A stretch of DNA of 64,000 nucleotides from Sphagnum magellanicum (GCA_021904315.1 CM038915.1:930001-994000), one strand, 5' to 3'. Positions 25,084 to 37,310 are shown, numbered from the stretch's first letter. Notes: generated from the letters alone by a model not told the origin. Program-made: numbers and translations.

Positions 25084-25813
25084 CAGGGTTGGGCGGTTCT
25101 CGACTTTTACCAAAAACCTCGGGTTCGGGTTTTGTTCCGGTTCTTCCCCAAAAAAAACATTTCTGGTTCCAGGTCCAGTTCTTGAAAACAACAGATTCCA
25201 GTTCTGGCTACCAGTATTTTTTTTATAAAATTAATATCGAGATTTTGGCGAAACTTAACCAAAAAATTAGAAAAATTAGTCGAAGTTGCACTAGAATAAG
25301 AAAAAATTCCAAAAGTTTCCCAATTTCTTTGTCGAAAAATAGCTAAATTTCGCCAGAAAAAAACATACTGCCAGTTGGCTACTGGTTCCAGTTTCTGAAA
25401 ATCAGAACCAGTTTTGGTCCAGTTCTGGTTAACCCAAACTGGAACCTCCAGTTAACTAACTGCCAATTAACCTCCGGTTAGTCCCACCAGTTTCAGTCTA
25501 TTTTTTTCCTCAAAAAAGAATTCAAAAATCATCGGTTCCAGTTTCGGTTCCAATTGCACACAGAAGTGGAACCAGGAATTTGTTCTAGAACCGGTTCCAA
25601 GAATCAGACGCAGTTCCAGTTCTGGTTCTAGAACTGGTTCCCAATTTCAGCCCCAGTTCCAGTTCTAGAATTGGATCCAAAACTCAGACCCAGTTCCAGG
25701 TGTAGAACTGGTTCCAAAATGCAAACCCAGTTCCAGTTCGGTTTTTACTAACTGCAACTGGAACCGGAACCAGCAGTTCTCATCCTCCAAACCCGAGTAC
25801 CCGCCCAACACTG
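25084..25813. mobile_element. Non-autonomous hAT-type DNA transposon
   Basis: Ends are inverted: left CAGGGTTGGGCGG, right (reverse complement) CAGTGTTGGGCGGGTACTCG. The flanks are TGCCAAAC (25076-25083) and TACCAAAC (25814-25821), an 8-bp target duplication with one transition, as expected of hAT elements. The 730-bp interior has no transposase; from about 25,100 on it is a dense series of degenerate words like CCAGTTCTGG and GGTTCTAGAACTGGTTCC, many palindromic. In hAT elements subterminal short repeats bind transposase; here they fill most of the element. Confidence 0.85.
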
Positions 25814-26227
25814 TACCAAACCTTGCAGACTTGAATCTGCTAGTTCAAAGATAGCCAGTTCCCCCACTAGCAGATTCTATCCTACACAAGAAATTTTCCC
25901 ACTTCTTCTCTAGTGCAGCTCCTCCTGCTTGATTGTTTGCTTGCTTTGCTTTGCTTGCATGTATGTTGCAGTGATTGAGACAAAAAAACTCAGAATCAGA
26001 GGAGGAGTCAGTTTTGCGGAAAGTTCACAGTTGAGACCACAGCTGAAGCTGTTATTGAGTTTTCAGTCTGCCAATTAATTTATGATCTCTCTCCCAAGAC
26101 TTTTGAAAAGCTCTCCATCATCAAGTCCAAGGTTTTGTTTTGTTTTTGTTTTTGTGGGTGTTTCTGTTTTTTCTTTTCTTTTAGAATAAATTTTGCATGT
26201 GGCTGTGAACTAGTAGAGTCCTTATAG

Positions 26228-26266
26228 AGAGGGAGGGAGAGAGACTAGAGAGAGAGAGAGAGAGAA
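26228..26266 (+). repeat. GA-rich tract in the presumed 5' leader of the cytochrome b561 gene
   Basis: Run of GAGAGA units just upstream of the start codon at 26285. GA/CT tracts in leaders are common in plant genes. Confidence 0.8.
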
Positions 26267-26284
26267 GTGCAGAGAGCTGCCAAT

Positions 26285-29200
26285 ATGGGAACTTCTGCTG
26301 CTGTTGGAGGTACTGGATCAAGGTGGAATAATATTACTATTGCAGATCAAGGTTTACATGAGCTCCTGATGATGTTTGCAGCCCTGCTCGTAGTGCTTAT
26401 ATCATCGCATCATCTTCTTCTTCTGCCTCACACAGCAGCAGCAGCAACAACAGGTTATATGGATCAAGGATGTGGGACTAGTGGTGCAGTGCTTGCAGCA
26501 TCAGCAGCTACAGTGGCTATAAATACGCTCAACTTCTCCACCAGCAACCTCACGTGCATTGACAAAATGTGGCCCAGCGGCTCTCCAGACAACCATTTCC
26601 TTTTGTGGGTATGTATGCAATGCATGTTTCCACCATTGTTGCTGCTTGAATTCCAGCTGCTGCTTCAGATCTCCACACAACAATCTCTCTGTCTCTGTCT
26701 CCGTTGTCACAAAAGCCAGAAAAATTTGGTGCTTGAAATTTCTCCACACCCAAAACAAATTTCTCTCCATTTCAATGTCACAAACCTTGTTCCAGAAAAT
26801 CTGTTGTGAAATTGCTGAAGAATTTGGCAGAGCGTGCTTCTCCTTCTTTGCTTCTACTTCTTCTTCTTCTTCCCTCTCTTCAGCTTCTTTTTTTCTTTCT
26901 TTTTTTTTGTTTTTTCCAGCTTTGATGACTTGACCAAGTCTGTTATGACACAATTTGTTACCTACTTACTACTACTTACCTACCAGTCATTTAGGAGAAG
27001 GGCCTGTCTTTAGAACCTACTTGGGTTTTGAAGATGTGCATGTTATGAGGCCTGTGGTCTGAGTGTAAGGTATCAAAAATCTGTGAAGGTTTAGATAGGC
27101 ACTTTCTCTTACTTTAAAAACCTTATGCCCTCGATTCACTGGGTGGAAGGCATTGCTCTCAATGGCTTCCCCTTCCTAGTAACAAAATGAGGTGATCTGA
27201 CATTGCAGATTACCTTACGCCCCCACCCTAGGGAGCTTATGTGTAAGATCCCCACTCCAGGAGGGATCAGGATTAAATAGTGTTGTGTATTGTGCCCTCG
27301 AGTTACATTATGAAACCTCTCCTCTCCAAGGTTGTTACAAACCTTATGGTGACAACATGACTGGGACCTTACAAAAGATTTAAGGTCCTCCTGTACAGCC
27401 TAGTGAGGACCTTAATTATGCCATATAACCCAAGTGAAGGTATTGAGACTCTCAGAAGGTCTCAAAGTTGGATGCTTTACTCTTTGCAAGGTTTGAAAGA
27501 TAGGCATTTAAATACCCTTTTCATCATGTATTTTTGAATGGTACTTAGACACCAACTGTTGTGGAAAGAAAACTGTGCCAGTGTAAGTTGTAAGTGGACG
27601 ATTGAACCATGATCAGAATGTTTGTTTTGTAATGTGGCAGTCACAGCATGACAACATTACAAATGTGGTGAGCATTGTGGTTGCAATGCCATTGGCCTCA
27701 CCCGGAAGATGGGCTGCCCTTGGGTTTTCAAAGGACAGTTACATGATCGGATCCACAGCTGTAGTAGCCAGATTGACCACCAACTCCCCAACTGCAACAG
27801 CAACTGAGTATTTTCTAAAGGACAAGATACCCAACCAAGTATTCCCTGATCGCACAGGATTGAGCTTTGTGATGGCACCCAAATCACATTATGATGCTCA
27901 AAACAAGATCATGTACATGGCATTCCAAGTGAACTTCATGAAGTCAGTTGCGTCTCCCAACTACCTCCTTTATGCTTATGGGCCACTGGCTTCTGATGGG
28001 TCCTTACAAATCCATGACTCCCATTACGCATTTCCTTCCCCTTTTGTTGCAGGTTCGTTTATCATGTCCAAATTTTATTTTATTTTATAAATATATACAT
28101 ATATATACACACAAGGGGTGTTTCACACTGCGGCCTTGCCATTTACATTTTAAAGTATCTTAAGGCAAAAGAAGAATTATGGAAACTCAAATATGTCACC
28201 ATGCAAAAATATAATCTTCAAAAAATCCTCTGAAAGAAACCAAAATCCTTCAAGATGTTATAACTCTGTAACTAATCTCAAGTTTCAACACAAGCCAAAA
28301 TATCATCTTTCAAAAATTCTCATAATAAAAATAGACATATTATTATTACCTAGGGGCCAAAATCCCTGAAGCTACTATACTCTATAATGAATCTAAACAC
28401 AATATCCTCGCCTTAGTAGGCAAGGCCAATAACAAATTTTTAAATTGTTGTTGGGTTCATTTTGTGCAATTGTTTTATTTTAACGAGTGCATGCAATTTT
28501 AGGGACAAATGTTTTGACCCAACCTTTGTTTACACACTGCAGGCGTTTCAGGCAACACTCCACTAGCATCACGACCTCAACTAGCAAATGCCCACGGGGC
28601 AATTCAAGTTATAGGATGGGGATTATTGTTGCCAATTGGAGCATTGCTTGCTCGTTACTGCCGAGCTTGGGACCCCATCTGGTTCTATCTGCATGTCACC
28701 TTTCAGATCATCGGATTCATGTTTGTGGTTGCAGGCATTGGGACAGGATTAGTCTTGTCAAAAAGGGTGAGACCGAGTAGGTTCTACACCCATCAAGCAC
28801 TTGGTATCACTGTTTTCTTCCTGGCCTGCTTGCAGGTAAATTTTTTTTAAAAAAAACCCATCCTTGTTGCTCTTCATAACAGCACAATTGAAACTACCAT
28901 CCTACAATTTTCTTTTATTTTATTGGCCTTGCCTTGGTATTGTTGAGTTTAGATTCATTATAGAGTATAGTTGCTTAAGGGATTTTTATAGGCCCCTAGG
29001 TAATAATAATAGGTCTATTTTAATATGAGGATTTTTGAAAGATGATATTTTGGCTTGTGTTGAAACTTGAGATTAGTTATAATAGAGTTATAATAGTATC
29101 TTGAAGGATTTTGGTTTCTTTTAGAGAATTTTTTGAAGATTATATTTTTGCATGGTGAAATATTTGAGTTTCTGTAATTCTTCTATTGCCATAAGATACT

Positions 29201-29801
29201 TTTTAATGTAAATGTCAAGGCCACATTGTGACACACCCCTTGTTTTATTTTTCACCATAGAATACCAAATAGTGACATAATTTCTAACAAAAAAAATACG
29301 TTGATGTATTTTTACCCTTCATTGGATGCATTTTCTTTGCAGTTTTTTTTTTTTTTTTTTCCCTACATAGAAGAACTCATAATGCTAGAAACTCATCCTT
29401 GTATGTTCATGTAAGTGTGCACATATTCATGTATGTATTCATTTGTGGTTCTGATTTTTTTCCTTTTTCCTTGCATGGTTTCTTTGGAGGTCTCACAGGT
29501 TTTTGCTCTCCTATTTCGTCCCAAGAAAGAAGCAAAACTGCGGCAATTTTGGAACTGGTATCATGAATGTGTAGGCCGCATCGCGCTCATTTTGGCGGTT
29601 GCAAATATCTTCCTTGGTATGCATATGGCCGATGCCCAACATTCATTGAGAGTAGGGTATGCGATCATCCTCACCTTGGAGCTTCTTGCTACTCTCGTGT
29701 TGGAGTTCATGCTTTGGCTCCAATGGAAGAAATTATCAACCTGGGATGCTTTTGCACCCGAGACCAAATCAGACCTTTTCACATTCGCCGGTGGTGCATA
29801 G
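26285..29801 (+). CDS. Cytochrome b561 and DOMON domain-containing protein, four exons
   Basis: Plant CYBDOM family: a secreted-side DOMON haem-binding domain fused to a membrane cytochrome b561 core, thought to move electrons across the plasma membrane (ascorbate-linked). Exons: 26285-26608, 27641-28052, 28543-28835, 29499-29801; all GT-AG, phases consistent, 443 aa. A hydrophobic signal segment lies at about residues 31-50 (LLMMFAALLVVLISS). The DOMON part (about 85-245) contains GRWAALGFSKDSYMIGSTAVV. The b561 part has the expected histidines: NAHGAIQ, FYLHVTF, YTHQALG and WYHECVG. I chose the ATG at 26285, as the frame upstream lacks another ATG. It looks closest to the At3g07570-like subgroup (from memory). 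Exon 3 lies between two inverted ~320-bp repeats. Confidence 0.93.
27380..27415. repeat. Short perfect hairpin in intron 1
   Basis: TTAAGGTCCTC (27380-27390) and GAGGACCTTAA (27405-27415) pair perfectly across a 14-base loop. It may be the remnant of a small foldback element. Confidence 0.6.
28112..28430 (-). repeat. Inverted repeat arm in intron 2 of the cytochrome b561 gene
   Basis: 319 bp that, reversed, matches 28921-29242 over its whole length at roughly 85-90% by eye. Shared blocks include ACCATGCAAAAATATAATCT, GAAACCAAAATCCTTCAAGA, CAAGTTTCAACACAAGCCAA and CTATACTCTATAATGAATCT. No clear target duplication around this copy. Confidence 0.92.
28921..29242 (+). repeat. Inverted repeat arm in intron 3 of the cytochrome b561 gene
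   Basis: 322-bp partner of 28112-28430. It begins TATTGGCCTTG and ends CACACCCCTTG, and is flanked by identical TTTTATTT at 28913-28920 and 29243-29250, a possible 8-bp target duplication (low complexity, so weak). The ends are not clean inverted repeats of one another, so its class is unclear. Confidence 0.9.
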
Positions 29802-30075
29802 TGAAATTGGCTCACACATACCCAAGTCGGACTTCAACAAAAATATTTTTTTGTTCACAATAGATAGTTATTGTTAGTTGGAAGTGGGTGTATGTATAGG
29901 TTCCGTATTGGTACCCTGAACCCTAAAACGCTAAACCCTAAACCCTAAATGTTTTTGTATCACTTTCCATGTTGCAATTTTGTGGCTGGCATTGTCAGCC
30001 TTATTATTAGGGTTTTGCTTCAATGTGTTTGATGGACTATATGGTAAACATATACATGGAGAAAACTAATCTTAG

Positions 30076-30135
30076 CAATGGTTGAGGACGGTTCTGGATG
30101 GTTCTGAGCGGAGTTCTAATACCCACCCAACACTG
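30076..30135 (-). mobile_element. hAT terminal fragment
   Basis: The end CCCACCCAACACTG reads CAGTGTTGGGTGGGTATT on the minus strand, like the right terminus of the element at 25084-25813. CAATGGTTGAGGACGG at the other end may be a decayed left terminus. No target duplication matches. Confidence 0.4.
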
Positions 30136-30139
30136 GTTG

Positions 30140-31799
30140 ATACCAGTGTAATTAGGGTTTTGTACCAATATAATTCTATATATATGTGCACATTTTTATT
30201 TTTATTTTTATTTATTTTATTTTATTTATTTTTAAACCTATTTCTTGGATAGAAGTCATGAGGTGACTACAATAATCTTCTTTGGATTTCCAGCCTCCAG
30301 TTTCCAATTTAACCAGGTGCTTACTTAGCTACTAGGAATATTGAACTTTTCAAGTGACCCAGGATTAGAATTTGAGCCTCACTATCAACTAACTCCCTTT
30401 GCAATAATATCACCGCATACCTTACCCTAAGGTCAGTTTCGTTATCAAATAATCCTCTAAATAGTGAAATCAAATTTTGTGGAAAAATATGAAGTTGACA
30501 AGTTGAAAATCATCATAATTATTGCAGGCTACACTCTGAATGATTGCCACCTTAGCTCCATTACAAAATTGATAAACAAAACATGAGTTATGTTGCTATA
30601 AAATGAGAGTTCATTTTGGGGAACTTCATGGAACACTAGTAGGCCCTCTATGATTGACCTGAGCAAATAAAGCCTCCAATAAGGTCACCCATCTCAATAC
30701 TATTCCAATCGAAGTGGGCTTAATTTCAGAGTTCTATGTGAAAAAACAGTTTTTTTTTTTTTTAATTTTAAAAAAATCATTAGTTTCCAAAGATGAAAAT
30801 CATTCTAAATTCAATAACTTTTGGTTCGAGAAAACTACCAAAACAACAAAGGTGCACACTGGCTTGTAAAGGACTTTCCAATACCAAAAGTGGAGCCAGA
30901 GCCCCATGATTTGGGAGGGTTACAAGTTACAACAGAATTATATCAAAACAAACAAATATCTTAATATATAGATTTCTTATTAGTTTTTTGTGTAATTCTT
31001 TTTTCATTCTAAATTTTGATCAACTGCCATTTCCTTCGACATTGGAAAAGATGTTTTTGATTGTTCATTCATTCGAATGATTTCTTTACATGGCCCACAT
31101 TGCAGCAAACTGCATGCTAGTAGCTACAAAATTTTCCCGACAAAATAATTGGAATTTTTTTGGAAATATTACTATAATGTACATTTGATAGAAATTTTAA
31201 AAATTTAATGTGTGAAAAAAAATTACCAATTTTTTATGTAATTTTTTTGAAAAAATCCCCCTAAATCTAAAATTAAATTTGTATAAAAAATTTAACCCTA
31301 GCTAGCAGCTCTTTCTTAATGAAGGGCCCATTTCAACAACCATGATTCAGTTCTGTCGTTTTTTGCCAATTATTCATCCCATCATCTGTTAGCATTCATT
31401 CATAACTCCAGGGGATTCCAGTCTACAGCACAGGTTCATTTAGTGTTTCTTTATAATTTTTTTTGGATGTAGCCAAAGTGATGATCATCCATCATCCTAG
31501 ATATGAAGTACAAATCTTTTAATCATCCTTCTGTATTTTTGGCTAAATATTGGAAACCAAATATGAATATCTGAAGATTTTTGTAAAAAAAATTCCACTT
31601 CTGGGGATTGAAACCCTAAAATTCTTTTCTTTTCTTTTCTTTTTCTTTTTCTTTAAATTTTTTTTTTTTCCAGGCTGGGCAGCCCCACCATGGGAGAGAG
31701 CTAAGGAAGGGGACTTATGTACTAGCAAATGTGCCCTAGGGTTCTTCCTATGGGATACAAACAAAGCCTGATTGGTTTCTTGTGGCCTATGCAAAATGC
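30140..31799. other. AT-rich intergenic DNA
   Basis: No gene recognised. It holds an ATTTT/ATTT simple repeat (30198-30233) and a fragment of the GTAGCYRAAGTG repeat at 31465-31555. Some stretches (30240-30440) look like old repeats but could not be named. Confidence 0.4.
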
Positions 31800-32120
31800 A
31801 TATGTCTTATGGTCCAACCCTAGGACATATATAAAATAATGTCCACTAAGGACTAGGGTAGGGAACATTAGTCCTTACACATTAGGACTTGACACTTGTA
31901 GGAGCTTAGAACATAAAGGCCCAAAGGCCAAAGACATGAGGACTTGAAGGCCTAGGATTCATGCCCATAGAGACCTTAGACATTAGGGCCCAAAGGATTG
32001 GAACATGAAAGGCCTAGGATATCAAAGTCTAAGTGCTTGAGACATGTAGGTTTGAGGGCTTTAAGACATGAGTGCCTAGGGACATTAGGACTTTAAATCC
32101 ATGTCTAAAGGTTTGCTTTT
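31800..32120 (+). repeat. Degenerate minisatellite
   Basis: Irregular recurrence of words such as GACATTAGGAC, GACATGAGGACTTG, AAGGCCTAGGA and GGCCCAAAGG about every 20-35 bp. No single clear period. Confidence 0.6.
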
Positions 32121-32409
32121 GAATCGGGCCTATCTTCATGGCAATGAAGTTTGTGAGTGCGAATCTTATTTATTAGGGGGGGGAGTGAGAATATGGAAAT
32201 CCTAGGCCGTTGGTGAAAATTGCCTACAAACACTCGAAGCCAATTGTCCCATACCCATGCCTCTTAAAATTATGGATTTCTAAAAATAGTGCTTTGATTT
32301 CCATAAAATAAATTTGGAATTGTCCATAAAATAGGGCAAAAATTATACACATGCGACAACTAGCAACGGGGTTTCCTCAATAGGGTCCAACATTTTTGTT
32401 CATTTATGC

Positions 32410-33250
32410 ACCATGAAGTCGACCCCATTCCAGACGAAGCATGCCTTGGAGTTTGGCCTGGAGGTCGTCTCCAAGGATGCCAAAGGAGATGTGACCGTGT
32501 GGTGCCTTTTCTACGTCCACGAAGGCTGGGACAGCATGGAGGTCGGCGGTAATTCGGGCCGCAAGTGAAAGGTGACCTCGACCATCAAATATTTCACGAA
32601 GCCATTCGTTCCTTTCAACTATCACTACCATTTGAAGCAACACGTCGAGTCGTGGGCCACCTACCAGGCGCTATCTAACCATGACAAAAAGGAGTACTTC
32701 AAGAACAAGGTGAAACACATCAACACTTTGCACCAGCACATGGACCTAATTGTGAACTCGATCGAATTCGTCATCTCAACTGACATTGTTGACACGATCA
32801 TTGGCGATATTTTCTTTTGCAATGACGAACAACTGCTCAATGATAACGACAGTGACAATGACACTACGACGGCTGAAACAATTGCAAAGAGGGCCGCCAA
32901 GAAGTCCAAGGAGAAGATCAACACCATGAAATTGTTTGTCAAACAATGCGACGAGTCAACGTACAAGGTCATAATCAAGAACATCACGCGTTTTGAATTG
33001 GAGATGGACCACGTCTTCATTGGCATGTCATTTTGGCAAACAACAATAGCCATCCAGCAAGCCAAGGACTGCACCAAGATAGCCAAGTTGGCGGGAATCA
33101 ATGACCTAATTGTCAGTCAGTACGTCCGGGTCGTGGTCGCCGTTGCTCTGTAGAAGATTTCTGACATCATCGACGACAAATCTGTTTGGGCAATCTCACT
33201 AACTAGCGATAGTAACACGCACTGTGGACAATCTTTCTTTGATCTACACC
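32410..33250 (+). pseudogene. Transposase-like remnant (hAT-like family), 5' part
   Basis: A GC-richer block with regular coding composition in AT-rich DNA. From MKSTPFQTKHALEFG (about 32412) one frame runs about 280 codons, interrupted by two in-frame stops, and ends soon after FFDLHLC. Features: IKYFTKPFVPFNYHYH, a cluster of acidic residues NDNDSDND (about 32839-32862), a basic AKRAAKKSKEK stretch, and AISLTSDSNTHCGQSFFDL. That last segment recalls the first catalytic Asp region of RNase H-like transposases. I recall similar proteins from Phytophthora repeat families; that is memory, not a search. The 3' two thirds of a transposase are missing and no terminal repeats were found. Confidence 0.45.
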
Positions 33251-33259
33251 TGTGCGCCT

Positions 33260-34370
33260 GAATCTTATATCGATTGCTTGACATTATATGTTAGTGCAAA
33301 CCATACAATTCCATTTTTCCATATTTTTAATTTCATAACAAAATATCCAATTTTTACTCAAGTTGTTGTACTCAAATAATCTAGAAACTCATCCAAATAA
33401 TTTTTTGTACAATAACATGAAATCATTAATCCCATGATAATTTTATAACCTTGAAAAACTTAACTTTAATTTTAAATTTAAATCAAATAACTGTTCACTT
33501 CTTTTTCTTGGCATAATGTGTTTGTGAAAAAGCCATGTGCGGAGCATTAATACCATTATATGTATTTGTATTTCCAAAAATTCAATTCCCAATTGTTTGT
33601 ACTTCAAGTACATTTTATTGTTGAAATGGATCATCAACAATATATTTTATTAGCTCAAACCCATGACATCTTACACATGGTTATGGGTACACCATTAAGG
33701 TCATGTAACACTTCAAATTAAGTTGAAAATAGTCTTCGGATTAGAGACTTCTCAAGGTACTATCAACATCAATTTGTGTAAAATCCATCATAAATTGTAT
33801 ATTGGACAAAATAACTTCCATGGTGACATCACTTAAAACATATTTATAAAGACTATATTGGAAATAATTCATGGCTAACACAAAAGTAGAATAAAAATTT
33901 GAAAGTTCACAAGTTAACACATACCACATGGAGTTAAACTTTGCATTAAGATCACCTAGAAAGTTAGATTTAAATATTTTTTTTCTATGCAATTGAGTGC
34001 ATGAAGTATCACTACATCACAAACTTAGCATTTCGTGACTTAATAATAAAAATTGTGCAAAATTCATTCATTCGTAGGTTATTATTTCATATGTTAACAA
34101 ATTTATATGTATGTTAAATGTGTTTTCAATGCATGATATTCATATGTAAAATGTATGAACTTATAAATGAATAAACTTTGCACAATTTTCATTCCTAAAT
34201 TATCACATGTTAAATTTATGATGTAAAAGCCAAAGGAGAACTCATCAAATGTGCCTAAAAACTAAAATGTCATTTAAAAATCAAATGGGAGCTCATCAAA
34301 TATGCTTAAATATTAAAGTGTCACAAAAATTCAAATGGAAATTCATCAAATATGCTTAAAGACCAAATGT
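33260..34370. other. AT-rich intergenic DNA
   Basis: No gene recognised. From about 34220 a short phrase (CAAATGTGCCTAAAAACTAAA, CAAATATGCTTAAATATTAAA, CAAATATGCTTAAAGACCAAA, compared in pieces) recurs three times at about 60-bp spacing, leading into the dispersed repeat at 34375. Confidence 0.45.
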
Positions 34371-34374
34371 CACA

Positions 34375-35180
34375 ACCCCACTTTGAGGGAAATGTGAGGT
34401 TGCCACTCACACTTCCGAAAATGGGACTTGGGAGTCCTCCGAGACTCCCAAAAATTCAGAATTCAATTGAAGGGGTCAAAACACCTCACATTGAAGTGTT
34501 CTTTATATTGTTGAAAAGATCTTGAAGTGTAGATGGCCTCGCATGAGCCATTTGGACATCAGTAGCACAAATTATGGTTGAAAGAAAAGCTGGGAGCTAA
34601 ACTGGTAGTTTGACTCCCGACCACTAAAAGTCAGGAATCGACCTGATCCCAGTGCGTGCAGGTGAAGTGTGACACATCGTTGAAAAGCTCTCAAGGAGAG
34701 CTGCAAGTTTGTTTTAGACCTCGTCCCAATCAGAGGTCGCAACGAAAAGTTATGAACGCCCAAAGTCCCGGGAGTTCAAACCGGGACAGTTTCAGGACTC
34801 CACTTTGGGAGTCCCAGGAAAAAGTGCCATTCGAATGCAAGTGCAGCGAAGAGGCGTAGAGAATACTATATGGGGGAAGGTGGTGGCTTCCCCCGACTCC
34901 GGGTTGTGGTGAGTCAAATGAGTCCAGGGTTGCCCGTGACTTGTTCCAACACCGAAAGTGTTCCGAATGTGAACTAACCAACTTGTTGGTTGGTTTTGGA
35001 TGCAAGACCAAATGACTAAATAATTTGTCCCTCTTCCTAGTCTAATCCCGGAGCTTTCAACACACCCCTCTTACCCCCCCCCCCCTTTAATGCTGAGAGC
35101 TGGGAGTGACGCCAAGTTCCAACTACTTCCACTCTTTAACATAGTTAGACCCTTTTGGGTCTAACAAGGAACTTGGAGGT
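34375..35180 (+). repeat. Dispersed ~800-bp repeat, copy 2
   Basis: Collinear partner of 20640-21440. It contains GGGGGAAGGTGGTGGCTTCC, GGTTGTGGTGAGTCAAATGA and ACTAACCAACTTGTTGGTTG, and ends in a C-run (35076-35086) near TAATGCTGAGAGCTGGGAGT. Non-coding; likely a retroelement LTR or leader. Confidence 0.7.
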
Positions 35181-35184
35181 GCGT

Positions 35185-37300
35185 CGCCAAACACCTTATA
35201 AGGATCAATCACCAATTAGTTCAAATGAATTTCCCTTTTTAGCATTCAATTGGGTTAACTACATTATAAGTCCAAACAAAGAACAAATTTTCAATCCTTT
35301 TCACCACCCTTTCAAATACTCAAAAAAATTGGATGAAAAACTCCCCTATTCATCTATTCTTAATAAGCATTCATACTTCATTAACAATATATTATTTTGA
35401 ACCCTATCAAATTATGTCACCTAATTATTATTTCAAATATAGTTTTTTTCAAAGTTGAAAATCATGTTCTTTTGCATTATTCCCTTACAATTTAAAATGT
35501 TAAGCAAATCAAAATCAATCTAATTTTCTCTTGTTTATTTTCTTCTAACCTAAAATTACAAAATTAAACCTTATTACATAGGCTACTATGGGGGTGGGAG
35601 GGTTGGCAAGGAATGCCAAACTATTTTTTTTCCTTTGATAAAATGGTTGAAAACAATGGGATGGCAATCAAATTTGGCCCTTATTGATCCTTAAGAACCA
35701 AAGCCCAATTTACAACCATTTTTGTATCTTTATTTTATCCTTAATTAAAATTTTGGTCCAATCTACTCATCCAAAATTGAATTACAAATCCAAACATTAA
35801 ATTCAAAATTTACAAACTCATGATTCTTTGATAAAAATTTCAACCAAAATGCATCAAATTGATGATAAGAAAATGAAGCTAGATTAAGTTGATAAAGGAT
35901 CGAATAAATGTCGCCCAAGGTTGGATTTGAGCTCTCCCCGGCCAATAATGTATGCATTTTAATATGGCACTCACAATGCCTAAGGTAGCTACTCACCAAA
36001 ACAAAATAAATCAACTCAAAATGGGATTCTTCAAGTGTAAGGATGAAGCCTTGCAAGTTTGGAACTATGAATGTGAGGATCCTTGAAAACAGGCAACAAA
36101 TTTAAAAGGATTTTCTTGCTAGAACTCTTGGGTCAAGTCTTAACTAAGTTTTCAAAGTTAAAGTTAGCCCATCTAGGCTAGGAAGGCTAATTGGGAGTGG
36201 GCCTTTGGAGAAATAACCAAATGTTTTTTATTACAAATAATTTGAAGCTTATATTGTGGGGGCATTAAGTCATTGAAAAATACACTTGCAATTTTGTTTC
36301 ACTCTATTGACTTTGACATACTCTTGCCTCCTCTTCCTTTTCTCCCTTCATTTGAAAAAATAGTAGACTTTAAACTATTGGATCCCAAAAATCACTCCAG
36401 TATATTCTAAACCTAATGTTTTTTTTCCTCTTTCTCCCTCTCTTTAGCTCTTGTTTCTCATTTGATTGACCTTTGTTTTTGTTTGAGATCACAATAATTG
36501 TAGGTTGTTTGGACATTGTGGATATTATGTATTAAAAGGCCCATTTGGCCCACTTGTTTTCTTAACTATTACTACATTATTTCCATAGTTTCTTTCATTT
36601 GATTATTCTATCTTATGGGGGTCTCTTTTATCATTATAGGGGTATTGTTGAGGGATTGACCCAACACCCACCAATGCACCAACTATTGGTAGCCCTTTAT
36701 GACTTCGTAGAGTATGAATCACAATTGAGTTATCAAGCTTCCACCATTGTAAGTTATTTTGCAAACCTTTCAACTCTCCCCTTCCTCTACTTAAGGTAAC
36801 TATTAATATGAGAAATTTCAAAATATTGGGTAGGTTGAGATCCAAGTATTAAGTTAGGTTTTGAGGTATCTAGACCAAAGACTTAAAAAATTGTTGAAAT
36901 TAGATTTGGATCCAAACCGTGAAATTGTCTCTTGGTGAAACTAAAACTCGAACCTAGATCTAGCAATTGTCCTTTTTAAAAATAAGTTCAAGTTCTTTAG
37001 CTGTATAAGCACAAAATTCTTTACAAGTGCAACAATCAAAAGGGATCAAATTCCAACTTATTTGGGAAATCTTCAAAATCAAATGTTTCATGAATCTCAC
37101 TAATTGTCTTCAAAACCACAATGAAGAAGGTTTTATCACATTTAGTTTTAAAACCTAAAAACTTGAACTTGAGGTTTCTTTCAAAATCAAAGAAGTAGAT
37201 GACACAAATAACTACCCCTATAAATTTGCAAGTATGATAAGTAAGTAGGGAATTTGAGTTGTTATTAGCTAAGTAGTCAAGCTACTTGGCAACTACTAGG
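35185..37300. other. AT-rich intergenic DNA
   Basis: No gene recognised. Open frames at 35763-36056 (minus, 97 codons) and 36599-36799 (plus) lack known motifs. Probably decayed repeat DNA. Confidence 0.4.
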
Positions 37301-37310
37301 TAAGAATGAT

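Noticed and set aside
24816-25346. 176-codon plus-strand frame
   Set aside because: Crosses the end of the 86-bp array and the start of the hAT element; no motif, and composed of repeat DNA.
26501-26953. 150-codon minus-strand frame over exon 1 of the cytochrome b561 gene
   Set aside because: Shadow of the real exon and a CT-rich intron start; low-complexity EEE/KKK product.
29921-29950. CCCTAAA-type words after the cytochrome b561 gene
   Set aside because: Only about three irregular units; fits a common plant telobox or chance in AT-rich DNA, not a telomere remnant.
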